Assembly (NCBI GenBank): GCA_963797015.1
Contig: CAWCNV010000001.1
Coordinates: 434,001-498,000 of the forward strand
Source: JBBPZA01 sp963797015
Lineage (GTDB): Bacteria > Actinomycetota > Thermoleophilia > Solirubrobacterales > Solirubrobacteraceae
Reading direction: 5' to 3'
Length of the DNA stretch: 64,000 bases
The position numbers and the translations under genes are program-made. The notes beneath the pieces were generated by a model. It searched no databases and was not told the DNA's origin. It worked only from the letters and a program-made list of their open reading frames with translations. Shown one piece after another: positions 6,634 through 13,371 of this stretch; within the stretch, counting starts at the first letter, position 1; each line of letters begins with the position of its first letter.

Positions 6634-7590
6634 TTAGTTGGTTTGTAGGACGGTTGTTGGGGTTTGGGACGGGTGGGGCGGAGCCGGCGCCCGGAGGGCG
6701 ACGGCGGAGCGCCGGCCGTCCGCGCGGTCGTGGTGGAGGGCCTCGAACTCGGCTGGCGGCAGGTCGCCGAGCGCTTCGTGCAGCCGCGCCTGGTTGAACC
6801 AGCCGAGGTATTCGACGATCGTCAGCTCGAGGTGGGAGCGACTGCGCCAGACGCGGTCGGCGACGAGCTCGGTCTTGAAGCTGTCGACGAAGCTCTCGGC
6901 CATCGCGTTGTCGTAGCAGTCGCCGGCTGAGCCGACGGAGGCGAGCACGCCGGCGTCGTCGAGCGTCTGCGTGTAGTCGTAGGACAGGTACTGGCTGCCG
7001 CGATCGCTGTGGTGCACGAGCGCGACGTCGGCGCCGCCGCCGCGCTGCGCGAGCGCCATCCGCAGCGCGTCGAGCACCAGATCGGTGCGCATGTGCCCGG
7101 CGAACTGCCAGCCGACCACGCGGCGCGAGAAGACGTCGATGACGAAGGCAAAGAACACCACGCCCTCCCAGCAGCGCAGGTAGGTGAAGTCCGCCACCCA
7201 CAGCCGGTTCGGGCCGTCGGCGGTGAAGTCACGCTCGACCAGGTCGGGGCGGCGGGTGGCCTCGGCGTCGGGCGTGGTCGTGCGCCACGGCCGGCCGCGG
7301 CGCTTGGCGCCCTGGATGCCGGCCTGGCGCATCAGCCGCTGCACCCGGCCACGACCGACCGTCTCGCCCGACCTGAGCAGCGCCTTCCACGTGCGCCGGT
7401 AGCCATAGGCGAAGTAGTTGGCCTCATGCACTTCGCGGATGCGAGCGAGCAGCCGCTCGTCGGCGACCGCACGAGCTGAGCGCTCGCCGCTGGCGCGCTG
7501 GTAGTAGGCCGACGCCGACACCCCGAGCGTGCGGCAGACGAGCTCGACGGCGAAGCCAGCGGCCTTCTGCTGATCGATGAAGGCGCTCAC
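6634..7590 (-). CDS. IS3-family transposase OrfB (DDE integrase)
   Basis: 318 residues from GTG 7590, overlapping the orfA stop as GTGA. N-terminal HTH_21-like region (YGYRRTWKALL) and an rve-type catalytic core with D134 (WVADFTYLR), D196 (HHSDRGSQY) and E232 (NAMAESF). The 35 residues between the last two acids are the classical DD35E spacing. In this family the active enzyme is an OrfAB fusion made by ribosomal frameshifting; here OrfB also has its own GTG start. All catalytic residues are intact, so the element may still be active. Confidence 0.92.
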   Translation of the reverse strand: MSAFIDQQKAAGFAVELVCRTLGVSASAYYQRASGERSARAVADERLLARIREVHEANYFAYGYRRTWKALLRSGETVGRGRVQRLMRQAGIQGAKRRGRPWRTTTPDAEATRRPDLVERDFTADGPNRLWVADFTYLRCWEGVVFFAFVIDVFSRRVVGWQFAGHMRTDLVLDALRMALAQRGGGADVALVHHSDRGSQYLSYDYTQTLDDAGVLASVGSAGDCYDNAMAESFVDSFKTELVADRVWRSRSHLELTIVEYLGWFNQARLHEALGDLPPAEFEALHHDRADGRRSAVALRAPAPPHPSQTPTTVLQTN

Positions 7591-7889
7591 CTCCGCGGGG
7601 TCCCGTCGAGCTCCTTGGCGAAAAACACCGACGCGGCCTTGAGGATCTCGTTGGCCTTCCTGAGTTCGCGGTTCTCGCGCTCCAGCGCCCGCAAGCGCTC
7701 ACGCTCATCGGTGGTCAGGCGGTCCTGGCGCGTGCCGGCGTCGGCCTCGGCCTGGCGGACCCACAGCCGCAGCGCCTCGCGGTGCACACCCAGATCGGCC
7801 GCCACATGCGCGATCGGCCGACCAGACTCGAACACCAAGCGGACCGCGCGCTCACGCAGCTCGTCGGGATACTTCTTGGGGGCTGGCAT
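7587..7889 (-). CDS. IS3-family transposase OrfA (HTH)
   Basis: 100 residues from ATG 7889. An HTH_Tnp_1-type DNA-binding domain occupies residues about 5-50 (YPDELRERAVRLV, then AHVAADLGVHREALRLWVRQ). A leucine-zipper-like coiled coil spans about 60-90 (LRALERENRELRKANEIL) and mediates OrfA/OrfAB dimerisation in the family. It binds the terminal repeats. The overlap with orfB is the usual frameshift site. Confidence 0.9.
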   Translation of the reverse strand: MPAPKKYPDELRERAVRLVFESGRPIAHVAADLGVHREALRLWVRQAEADAGTRQDRLTTDERERLRALERENRELRKANEILKAASVFFAKELDGTPRR

Positions 7890-7939
7890 CGATGAAGCCT
7901 CGACTTCCTCCAGGACAGATCATCCTGGCTTCGAAGCCT

Positions 7940-7961
7940 CCGCGAAACCCGGCCTGGCTCA
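7940..7961 (-). repeat. IS terminal inverted repeat (orfA end)
   Basis: On the minus strand it reads TGAGCCAGGCCGGGTTT and onward, pairing with 6604-6625. Repeat copy A begins at the very next base, 7962. Confidence 0.75.
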
Positions 7962-8075
7962 TCCCTCTCCTCGACCCGCGTATGGGATACACCCACGGAC
8001 GGCCAGCGTCAACCCCGCGACGAAATCCGACGATCCACAGCGGCGCGCGCCGCGCAGTAGGCGGCTGAACCAGCG
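7962..8075 (-). repeat. 114-bp inverted repeat, copy A
   Basis: Identical over all 114 bp to 9835-9948 in opposite orientation; another 16 bp beyond 8075 match with four differences. On the minus strand it carries TTGACG, then TATCCC 17 nt on, and ends with GAGGAGAGG, which looks like a promoter plus ribosome site. The reading frame it should serve has been replaced by the end of the IS element. Confidence 0.85.
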
Positions 8076-8133
8076 TGGCGCTTCTGAGAAACGCGCGTCG
8101 GCGACGATTCTCGGGCCAAAACGGGGACACGTT

Positions 8134-8152
8134 GCGCGGTCAACTACCGCGC
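8134..8152 (-). terminator. Hairpin 3' of tRNA-Cys
   Basis: GCGCGGT (8134-8140) and ACCGCGC (8146-8152) form a 7-bp stem with a 5-nt loop, 20 nt past the tRNA 3' end. No T run follows directly, so termination is only likely. Confidence 0.4.
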
Positions 8153-8171
8153 GATCCCGCTTGTGGAGCGA

Positions 8172-8242
8172 AGGCGACGACCGGAATCGAACCGGTGTAA
8201 ACGGCTTTGCAGGCCGCTGCGTAACCACTCCGCCACGTCGCC
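8172..8242 (-). tRNA. tRNA-Cys (GCA)
   Basis: 71 nt on the minus strand: acceptor GGCGACG/CGTCGCC, anticodon stem GCGGC/GCCGT (one G-T pair) with loop CTGCAAA (anticodon GCA), T-arm CCGG/CCGG with TTCGATT. CCA is not encoded. It lies in the same orientation as repeat copy A, which follows its 3' end. Confidence 0.94.
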
Positions 8243-8255
8243 GGGAGTCCGTCGA

Positions 8256-8261
8256 AGGCTA
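8256..8261 (-). promoter_or_regulatory. TAGCCT -10 element of tRNA-Cys
   Basis: TAGCCT on the minus strand, 13 nt before the mature 5' end. It belongs to the same TAGSST class as the element before tRNA-Val and many start codons in this window. Confidence 0.45.
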
Positions 8262-8266
8262 GTAGG

Positions 8267-9121
8267 GTGGCGTTCGGCGTGGACTTCGGCTTCGCCATCT
8301 TCATGACCGACGAGTGCGCGCGGCCCGAAGCGGTTGCGCGGCTGGTCGAGGAGCGGGGCTTCGAGTCGCTTTTCTTCCCGGAGCACACGCACATCCCGGT
8401 CAGCCGCCGGACGCCGTATCCCGCCGGCGGCGAGCTGCCGCCCATGTACTGGCACACGCTCGATCCGTTCGTCGCCCTCACCGCGGCGGCCGGGGCGACG
8501 GAGCGGCTGCGGGTGGGGACGGGGATCTGCCTGGTGACCGAGCGCGACCCGATCGTGACGGCCAAGGCCGTGGCGACCCTCGACCTGCTCTCGGGCGGGC
8601 GCGTGCTGTTCGGCGTGGGTGCGGGCTGGAACAGGGAGGAGCTCGAGAGCCACGGGACCGATCCGCGCCGGCGCTTCGGCGTGATGCGCGAGCGCGTCGA
8701 GGCGATGAAGGCGATCTGGACCCAGGACGAGGCCTCCTACCGCGGCGAGCACGTCTCGTTCGAGCCGCTGTGGTCGTGGCCCAAGCCGGTCCAGAAACCG
8801 CATCCGCCGGTGCTGGTCGGCGGCAACGGCCGCAAGGTCCTCGACCGCGTGCTCGCCTACGGCGACGAGTGGTTCCCGAACGGCTTTCGCGACGAGGAGC
8901 GCTTCGTCGAACGCCTCGACCAGCTCCGCCGCCGTGCGCGCGAGGCTGGCCGCGACCCGATCCCGGTCACGCTCCAGCTCGCGCCCACCGACCCGGCGGC
9001 GCTCGAACGCCTCGAGCAGGCCGGCGTGACTCGTTGCGTCTGGTACCTGCCCACGGCCGGCGAGGGCGAGGTAGAGCGCGCGCTCGACCGCTACGCGCAG
9101 GTGGTCGAAGCGGCCAGCTGA
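8267..9121 (+). CDS. LLM-class F420-dependent oxidoreductase
   Basis: 284 residues from GTG 8267. A luciferase-like TIM barrel expected to use reduced coenzyme F420 (possibly FMN) on an unknown substrate. Family marks are the opening FGVDFGFAIF strand, FESLFFPEHTHIP, TERLRVGTGICLVTERDP, LDLLSGGRVLFGVGAGWNREE and RVEAMKAIW. Length is typical of the TIGR03619-type subgroup. No cofactor-synthesis gene is nearby. It is divergent from tRNA-Cys and convergent with the cupin gene. Confidence 0.85.
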   Translation: MAFGVDFGFAIFMTDECARPEAVARLVEERGFESLFFPEHTHIPVSRRTPYPAGGELPPMYWHTLDPFVALTAAAGATERLRVGTGICLVTERDPIVTAKAVATLDLLSGGRVLFGVGAGWNREELESHGTDPRRRFGVMRERVEAMKAIWTQDEASYRGEHVSFEPLWSWPKPVQKPHPPVLVGGNGRKVLDRVLAYGDEWFPNGFRDEERFVERLDQLRRRAREAGRDPIPVTLQLAPTDPAALERLEQAGVTRCVWYLPTAGEGEVERALDRYAQVVEAAS

Positions 9122-9127
9122 CGGTGC

Positions 9128-9610
9128 TCAGCCGGGAGGCCAGGGCATGCGCGCGGGCGTGCGTTCCCGCGGCCAGTCTGCATAGGCTTCGCCGGGGTCC
9201 GAGGTCTCGGCTGCGACCGAGGCGCCGTAGCGGGCCGCCACCTCGTTGACCGGGTAGTGAATCGTCAGGCCGGGCGTCCGCGCGCCGACCATCAACACCG
9301 CGCACGGCCCCTCGCCGGCCCCGACGATGATGTGGTTCGTACCCGCCGGGCAGTGCAGGAAGTCCCACGCCTTCAAGCGCTGCTCCTCGCCCTCGACGAT
9401 CGCCAGACACTCGCCCGAGAGCACGAGGAAGTCTTCCTGCGCGCTCTCCGCGTGGTACATGCCGACCGGGTGTCCCGGCTCGAGCAACCGGACGTTGATC
9501 GCGAAGTCGGGAAAGGGATCGTCAGGGCTCTCGAACCGCACCGAGAGTCCACTTCGCTCGTCGCGCATGGCGGGCGCATCGGCGATGTTGATCACGAACC
9601 ACTCGGCCAC
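9128..9610 (-). CDS. Cupin-domain protein
   Basis: 160 residues from GTG 9610. A single cupin barrel: motif 1 around 45-66 (GHPVGMYHAESAQEDFLVLSG) and motif 2 around 82-98 (WDFLHCPAGTNHIIVGAG), giving His/Glu metal-ligand candidates. Beyond the barrel an Arg/Pro-rich tail of about 40 residues has no recognised domain. Small cupins of this kind are metal-dependent enzymes or sensors; the substrate is unknown. TAGGCT lies 6 nt before the GTG, supporting a leaderless start. Confidence 0.8.
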   Translation of the reverse strand: MAEWFVINIADAPAMRDERSGLSVRFESPDDPFPDFAINVRLLEPGHPVGMYHAESAQEDFLVLSGECLAIVEGEEQRLKAWDFLHCPAGTNHIIVGAGEGPCAVLMVGARTPGLTIHYPVNEVAARYGASVAAETSDPGEAYADWPRERTPARMPWPPG

Positions 9611-9616
9611 CTCTGG

Positions 9617-9622
9617 AGCCTA
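9617..9622 (-). promoter_or_regulatory. TAGGCT -10 element of the cupin gene
   Basis: Minus-strand TAGGCT, 6 nt before the GTG at 9610. No Shine-Dalgarno-like sequence precedes the start. Confidence 0.4.
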
Positions 9623-9654
9623 CCCACGCGACCGCCGAAAACCCACCCCGTTGC

Positions 9655-9660
9655 TAGGCT
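9655..9660 (+). promoter_or_regulatory. TAGGCT -10 element of tRNA-Val
   Basis: TAGGCT ends 14 nt before the mature 5' end of tRNA-Val. Use of this hexamer at a tRNA gene argues that it is read by the housekeeping sigma factor. Confidence 0.45.
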
Positions 9661-9674
9661 TGAGCGCCCCAAAA

Positions 9675-9747
9675 GGGCGATTAGCTCAGCTGGGAGAGCG
9701 CCGCCTCGACAAGGCGGAGGTCGCTGGTTCGAGCCCAGCATCGCCCA
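9675..9747 (+). tRNA. tRNA-Val (GAC)
   Basis: 73 nt. Acceptor GGGCGAT/ATCGCCC, D-arm GCTC/GAGC, anticodon stem CCGCC/GGCGG with loop TCGACAA (anticodon GAC) and T-loop TTCGAGC. CCA is not encoded. Repeat copy B lies 3' of it, as copy A does 3' of tRNA-Cys. Confidence 0.94.
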
Positions 9748-9834
9748 TCGACGCAATCCCGCTCCACCAGCGCGATCCCGACGCTACCGGCCCGCCTCGT
9801 GGACACAATACGGGCACATTTCTTAGATGCGCTG

Positions 9835-9948
9835 CGCTGGTTCAGCCGCCTACTGCGCGGCGCGCGCCGCTGTGGATCGTCGGATTTCGTCGCGGGGTTG
9901 ACGCTGGCCGTCCGTGGGTGTATCCCATACGCGGGTCGAGGAGAGGGA
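9835..9948 (+). repeat. 114-bp inverted repeat, copy B
   Basis: Perfect reverse complement of 7962-8075, with a weaker match continuing upstream to 9819. It ends 8 nt before the GTG of the lipoprotein gene and carries TTGACG, 17 nt, TATCCC and a GAGGAGAGG ribosome site. It therefore appears to be that gene's promoter and leader. Confidence 0.85.
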
Positions 9949-9956
9949 CGCTCCGG

Positions 9957-10433
9957 GTGAAGCGGAGGATCGTGCTCATCGTGGCCGTGGTTGGAGCGGT
10001 TGCCGCACTGGCCGGGTGCGCGGGCCAGGACTCGGTGATCTTCTCGGGAGGACAGGGACGGACGGCGGATGGCCTTGTCCTCGTTGACAAGGTCTTGGCG
10101 CTGAGCGGTCCGAGCGGAGACAGCGCGGGTGGGCAGGTGTCGTTCGAGATCAGAATTGACACTCCCAGCGGGCCGCGCTACGTCCTGGCAGCAGGACCGG
10201 TGACCTGCCTGGCCGTCCATGGAAACTCGGCGGTCATCAAATTCGACCCCCAGCTCGCCGGCCTCGGCATCGTGGAGGTGGACTTCCAGGACGCCAACCC
10301 CGACACGATCAGTTTCTTCCATGACAACGCCCAAAACCCGGACGATTGCTCAGGGGTGGTGAGCTCCGGACAGCCCCTGCTCAACGGGCAGATCTCGATC
10401 GTCGACTCCCAGCCGCCGCCCCCTACCCGGTAG
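9957..10433 (+). CDS. Secreted lipoprotein of unknown function
   Basis: 158 residues from GTG 9957; the open frame upstream runs through the repeat and a tRNA and is not coding. A lipoprotein signal (MKRRIVLIVAVV, then a lipobox LAGC with Cys around 19) is followed by a beta-rich domain resembling small extracellular sandwich proteins: VSFEIRIDTPSGPRYVL, then VEVDFQDANPDT. Two further Cys residues (TCLAV and DDCSG) may form a disulfide. The leader and ribosome site come from the 114-bp repeat. Confidence 0.7.
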   Translation: MKRRIVLIVAVVGAVAALAGCAGQDSVIFSGGQGRTADGLVLVDKVLALSGPSGDSAGGQVSFEIRIDTPSGPRYVLAAGPVTCLAVHGNSAVIKFDPQLAGLGIVEVDFQDANPDTISFFHDNAQNPDDCSGVVSSGQPLLNGQISIVDSQPPPPTR

Positions 10434-10450
10434 CGCGGCCGGTCGCTCCC

Positions 10451-10723
10451 TTACCGCTCGGCGTGCTGCCGGTGGTGGCAGCGGACGCACAGCGGGATCA
10501 GGTTGCGGGACGTGTTGTTGGTGAGGTCGCTGTCCCGGTGGTGGACCTCGAGCGGGACGTTCCGGGCTCCGCAGCGTCCGCAGCGGTGGTGGTGGGCGGC
10601 GATCACGTAGGCGCGGATCTCCCGCCACCGCCGGCCGCGTAGCCGCCGCGGCGCGCACGCCGGGCGGTGGGACCCGTCGGGGATCAGCGTGCCGCAGGTG
10701 AGGCAGGGGCGTCTCACAGCCAT
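10451..10723 (-). CDS. HNH endonuclease (phage type)
   Basis: 90 residues from ATG 10723. The zinc-HNH core is complete: CGRCG, then VPLEVHHRDSD, an Asn-rich turn (LTNNTSRNLIPL) and CVRCHHRQH. A further CLTCG near the N-terminus may bind a second metal. Small HNH proteins lie next to terminase genes in tailed phages and aid genome packaging. Here the gene overlaps the end of the terminase-derived frame by 10 nt, so the two travelled together. The gene looks intact although its phage context is gone. Confidence 0.8.
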   Translation of the reverse strand: MAVRRPCLTCGTLIPDGSHRPACAPRRLRGRRWREIRAYVIAAHHHRCGRCGARNVPLEVHHRDSDLTNNTSRNLIPLCVRCHHRQHAER

Positions 10724-11715
10724 CCGAGGAGCTGCACGGGGGCGGGTTGCTGCTCGGCGCGTTCGACGGCCATCGCGACGGCGACGATGGCGTCGATCTG
10801 ATCCCGCGCGACCGCCTTGTCGAGCCGCCAGCCCCTGGGGGTGTCTTTGGCGACGGCGCGCGCGACGTGCTCGTTGAGCTGCGGGTCGTTGCGGTGGCGC
10901 AGGCGCTTCTCGACGATCGCGGAGTACAGCCGTTCTGAGGCGGGGATCAGCCGCGCGTTTGATTGCGGGAACTCGACGACGCGCATCCCGTCCTGCTCGA
11001 GTTCGCGGGCGGCCTGTTGGAAGCGCCAGGGGTCGAACGCCAGCTCGGCGACGTCGCAGATCGCGGCGAGCGCGCGAACACGGTCGACGACCTCGAGGAC
11101 GGCCCGGTCGCCCTGGAAGGCCTCGGCCTGGGCGCGTAGGTCTTCGGTGACGATCGCGATGGCGCTCGCGGCGCGTTCGCCGCCGATGTCGACGCCGAGG
11201 AACACACGCTCGCCGGGTTCGATCTCGAAGTCGTCGGCGCACTGCTGCCAGGCGCCCGGCGGCAGCCAGTACGCCTCGGCCGCCGTCCACTGATCTGCGT
11301 GGTATCGGCGGAAGGCGAGTTCGTGGACGGCTTCGCGTTGCTCGCGCAGCCCGTCCTCGGCGATCCAGCTCGCCGGGTTGGCCTGCTTGACGACGGACAT
11401 GTCCTGGATGTCGGCGCTCGGGTGAAGCGCTCGGCCCGCGTGATCGAGGTTGTCGAAGTGATGGTCGTGCCTGAGCAGGACCGCGTCGACCGCCCCGACT
11501 CGATCGGCCGGCAGCGCGGGGCCCTGCGTCTTGCGCAGGGTGTAGCCCGGCGGCTCGTAGGTCGTGCCGGCGGGGTCGAAGGTCGGGTCGGTCAGCAGCC
11601 GCAGGCCGCGCCAGTCCAAGAGCGCGGTCGGCCCCCCGATGTAGGTGGCATGGGCTGGAGGCGCGTGGGCACCCACGGCTTCAAGCGCCGCGTCGCGGAT
11701 CTTCTCCTGCGACAT
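10714..11715 (-). CDS. Hybrid frame: metallo-beta-lactamase N-terminus joined to phage terminase C-terminus
   Basis: 333 residues from ATG 11715. Residues about 22-100 are the N-terminal part of a UlaG-like metallo-beta-lactamase-fold hydrolase: ATYIGGPTALLDWRGLRLL, TDPTFDPAG and the metal motif HDHHFDNLDH at 83-92. From about residue 102 the frame becomes the C-terminal nuclease domain of a phage large terminase: QANPASWI, FRRYHADQWT, GVDIGG with D176, AFDPW and ARDQIDA. Neither half is complete: the hydrolase lacks its later metal ligands and the terminase lacks its ATPase domain. The join near 11415 is in frame. Most likely a deletion product; whether it is expressed is unknown. Confidence 0.75.
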   Translation of the reverse strand: MSQEKIRDAALEAVGAHAPPAHATYIGGPTALLDWRGLRLLTDPTFDPAGTTYEPPGYTLRKTQGPALPADRVGAVDAVLLRHDHHFDNLDHAGRALHPSADIQDMSVVKQANPASWIAEDGLREQREAVHELAFRRYHADQWTAAEAYWLPPGAWQQCADDFEIEPGERVFLGVDIGGERAASAIAIVTEDLRAQAEAFQGDRAVLEVVDRVRALAAICDVAELAFDPWRFQQAARELEQDGMRVVEFPQSNARLIPASERLYSAIVEKRLRHRNDPQLNEHVARAVAKDTPRGWRLDKAVARDQIDAIVAVAMAVERAEQQPAPVQLLGWL

Positions 11716-11962
11716 CGCCTACCCCGCCGGCGTCGATGAAGTCCTCGGGCTCGACGTGGTACTCCTCGAAGGCCTCGAGCGCGTCCTCGGTGGCACGAAG
11801 GAACCCTTCGGGCCCGTCGCGGGTGCCCGCCGTCGTCCCCGTGACCCCCAGGCCGCCGGAGTCCGCCAGCTCGGCGTCGGCGGCGATCAGGCGAGACACT
11901 CCCTCGACGTCACCCGCCGCGAAGCGCTCGTAGGCCCGCCGGACGATCTCGAGGTTCTGCAT
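11681..11962 (-). pseudogene. SnoaL-like (NTF2-fold) protein, truncated
   Basis: 93 residues from ATG 11962, which overlaps the kinase stop as TGATG. Residues 1-75 show the SnoaL-like opening (LEIVRRAYERFAAGDVEGVSRLIAADAE) and a later AFEEYHVEPEDFIDAG. Normal family members run to about 130 residues with further core strands (typically VLVLVR). These are missing; the frame instead ends in an unrelated short tail that overlaps the hybrid gene by 35 nt. The right end of the scar therefore cuts this gene. Confidence 0.6.
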
Positions 11963-13371
11963 CACGGCCCCACCCCGGCGCTGAGCGGAAGCCACACGTG
12001 GAAGGTGGTTCCCCCGTCGCCCGTGTCGAAGGTCAGGGACCCGCCGTGGCGTTCGGTGACGATGCGGCGGGCGGTGTCGAGGCCGAGGCCGGTTCCTTGG
12101 CCGACCTCCTTGGTGGTGAAGAACGGCTCGAACACGCGCGGTCGGGCGTCGGGTTGGATCCCGGGGCCGGTGTCGGCGACGTCGACGAGGATGCGGTCGG
12201 CGTCGCGGCGCGTGCTCAGCGTGATCGTTCCCGACTCGCCCAGGGCGTCGATCGCGTTGTCGAGCAGGTTGGTCCACACCTGGTTGAGCTCGGACCCGTA
12301 GACGGTGAGCGGCGGTAGCGTGCGGTCGTAGTCGCGCCGGACCTCGATGCGCGTGTGCTTGAGCTTGTGCGCGAGCACGGTGAGCGTGGTCTCCAGCCCC
12401 TCGTGGACGTCGACCTCGACGAGGCCGCCACGGTCCATGTAGGCATAGGCCTTGACCGCACCGACGAGCCCGCTCATGCGCTGGGTCGACTCGCGCAGCT
12501 CGTCGACGAGCGCGCGGGCCGTGAGGGTCGCGGCGATCGAGCGCAGCGCCGCCGGCGTGGCCGGCCCGGCCCGCGACTCGAGCTCCCCCAGCCACTGGCC
12601 GTCGATCCCCGCACGGGCCAGCGGCTCGGCGAGCCGCCACGCGTCCGAGACGCCGAGCTCCTCGAGCCGCTCGGCCACCTCGTCCTCGGCGTCGGCGGCG
12701 TCGAGGGCCTGGAGGGCGGTGCCTTCGGCCGCTTGGCGCACCGCCTGCTCCTGCAGCTCGACGATGCGGCAGGCGTCCTTCCGCTCGATCCCTGCGTCGA
12801 CGAACTCGCGCACCGTGGAGCCGATGACGTCCAGCGCGTCGCCGAGCTCGGCGGCGGAGCGGCGGGCGGCGGCGGCGGGGTTGTTGAGCTCGTGCGCCAG
12901 GCCGGCCGCCATCGTCCCGAGTGCCGCGAGCCGCTCGCGGTTCTGCTCGATCGCGGTGATCCGGCTCATGATCGGGCCGACCTGGCGCATGACCCGCCGG
13001 TGCACCGCGGGGTGTGCGAGCGCGAGGCGGCGGAACTCGGGTCCCGGAATCAGCGCGATCCGGCATGGCGTGACCGCGACCATGCGGACCCCGAGCGGGC
13101 CCTCGGTGAGCGTGGCGATGGCCCCGATCCACGTTGGCGGCTCCTGGTGGCCGACGGGCTCGAGCCGGTCGCCGTCCCGTGCCAGCGTCTGCAGGGTGCC
13201 CTCGAGGAGGCAGAGCATGCCCTCGGGCTCCTCGCCCTGCTCGACGACGATCTCGCCCGGCTCGGCCTCACGCCACTGCGCCGCTGCCGCCCACTCGCCC
13301 AGTCCCTCGTCGTCGAGGTCGTCGAACACGTCGACGGGGCGCAGGTCGGCGGCGGTGACGGGAGGGCTCAC
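11962..13371 (-). CDS. Histidine kinase with N-terminal cyclic-nucleotide-binding domain
   Basis: 469 residues from GTG 13371, overlapping the upstream stop as GTGA. Residues 1-125 form a CNB/CRP-type sensor (PGEIVVEQGEEPEGMLCLLEG). There is no membrane segment, so it is cytosolic. The kinase has an H-box LAHELNNP with H160, an N-box NLLDNAIDAL, G1 DTGPGI, an F-box FEPFFTTK and G2 GQGTGLGL. The HELNNP form is typical of HisKA_4/NtrB-like kinases. It is translated after the receiver-reductase gene, with which it probably works; its ligand (cAMP, cGMP or none) is not known. Confidence 0.88.
   Translation of the reverse strand: MSPPVTAADLRPVDVFDDLDDEGLGEWAAAAQWREAEPGEIVVEQGEEPEGMLCLLEGTLQTLARDGDRLEPVGHQEPPTWIGAIATLTEGPLGVRMVAVTPCRIALIPGPEFRRLALAHPAVHRRVMRQVGPIMSRITAIEQNRERLAALGTMAAGLAHELNNPAAAARRSAAELGDALDVIGSTVREFVDAGIERKDACRIVELQEQAVRQAAEGTALQALDAADAEDEVAERLEELGVSDAWRLAEPLARAGIDGQWLGELESRAGPATPAALRSIAATLTARALVDELRESTQRMSGLVGAVKAYAYMDRGGLVEVDVHEGLETTLTVLAHKLKHTRIEVRRDYDRTLPPLTVYGSELNQVWTNLLDNAIDALGESGTITLSTRRDADRILVDVADTGPGIQPDARPRVFEPFFTTKEVGQGTGLGLDTARRIVTERHGGSLTFDTGDGGTTFHVWLPLSAGVGP

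Larger units (their letters stand above)
6604..7961 (-). mobile_element. IS3-family insertion sequence, 1358 bp, apparently complete
   Basis: Ends are TG...CA with imperfect 22-bp inverted repeats at 6604-6625 and 7940-7961 (18 of 22 match). It carries orfA and orfB in the usual overlapping order on the minus strand, both uninterrupted. The bases next to the ends (GAT on the left, TCC on the right) do not form a 3-4 bp target duplication. The copy may therefore mark a later deletion or recombination rather than a simple insertion. Confidence 0.88.

Noticed and set aside
9748..9834. Integrase 3' remnants next to tRNA-Val and tRNA-Cys
   Set aside because: Short stretches before each 114-bp repeat could be read as integrase C-termini, but the match is too short and in different frames to support.
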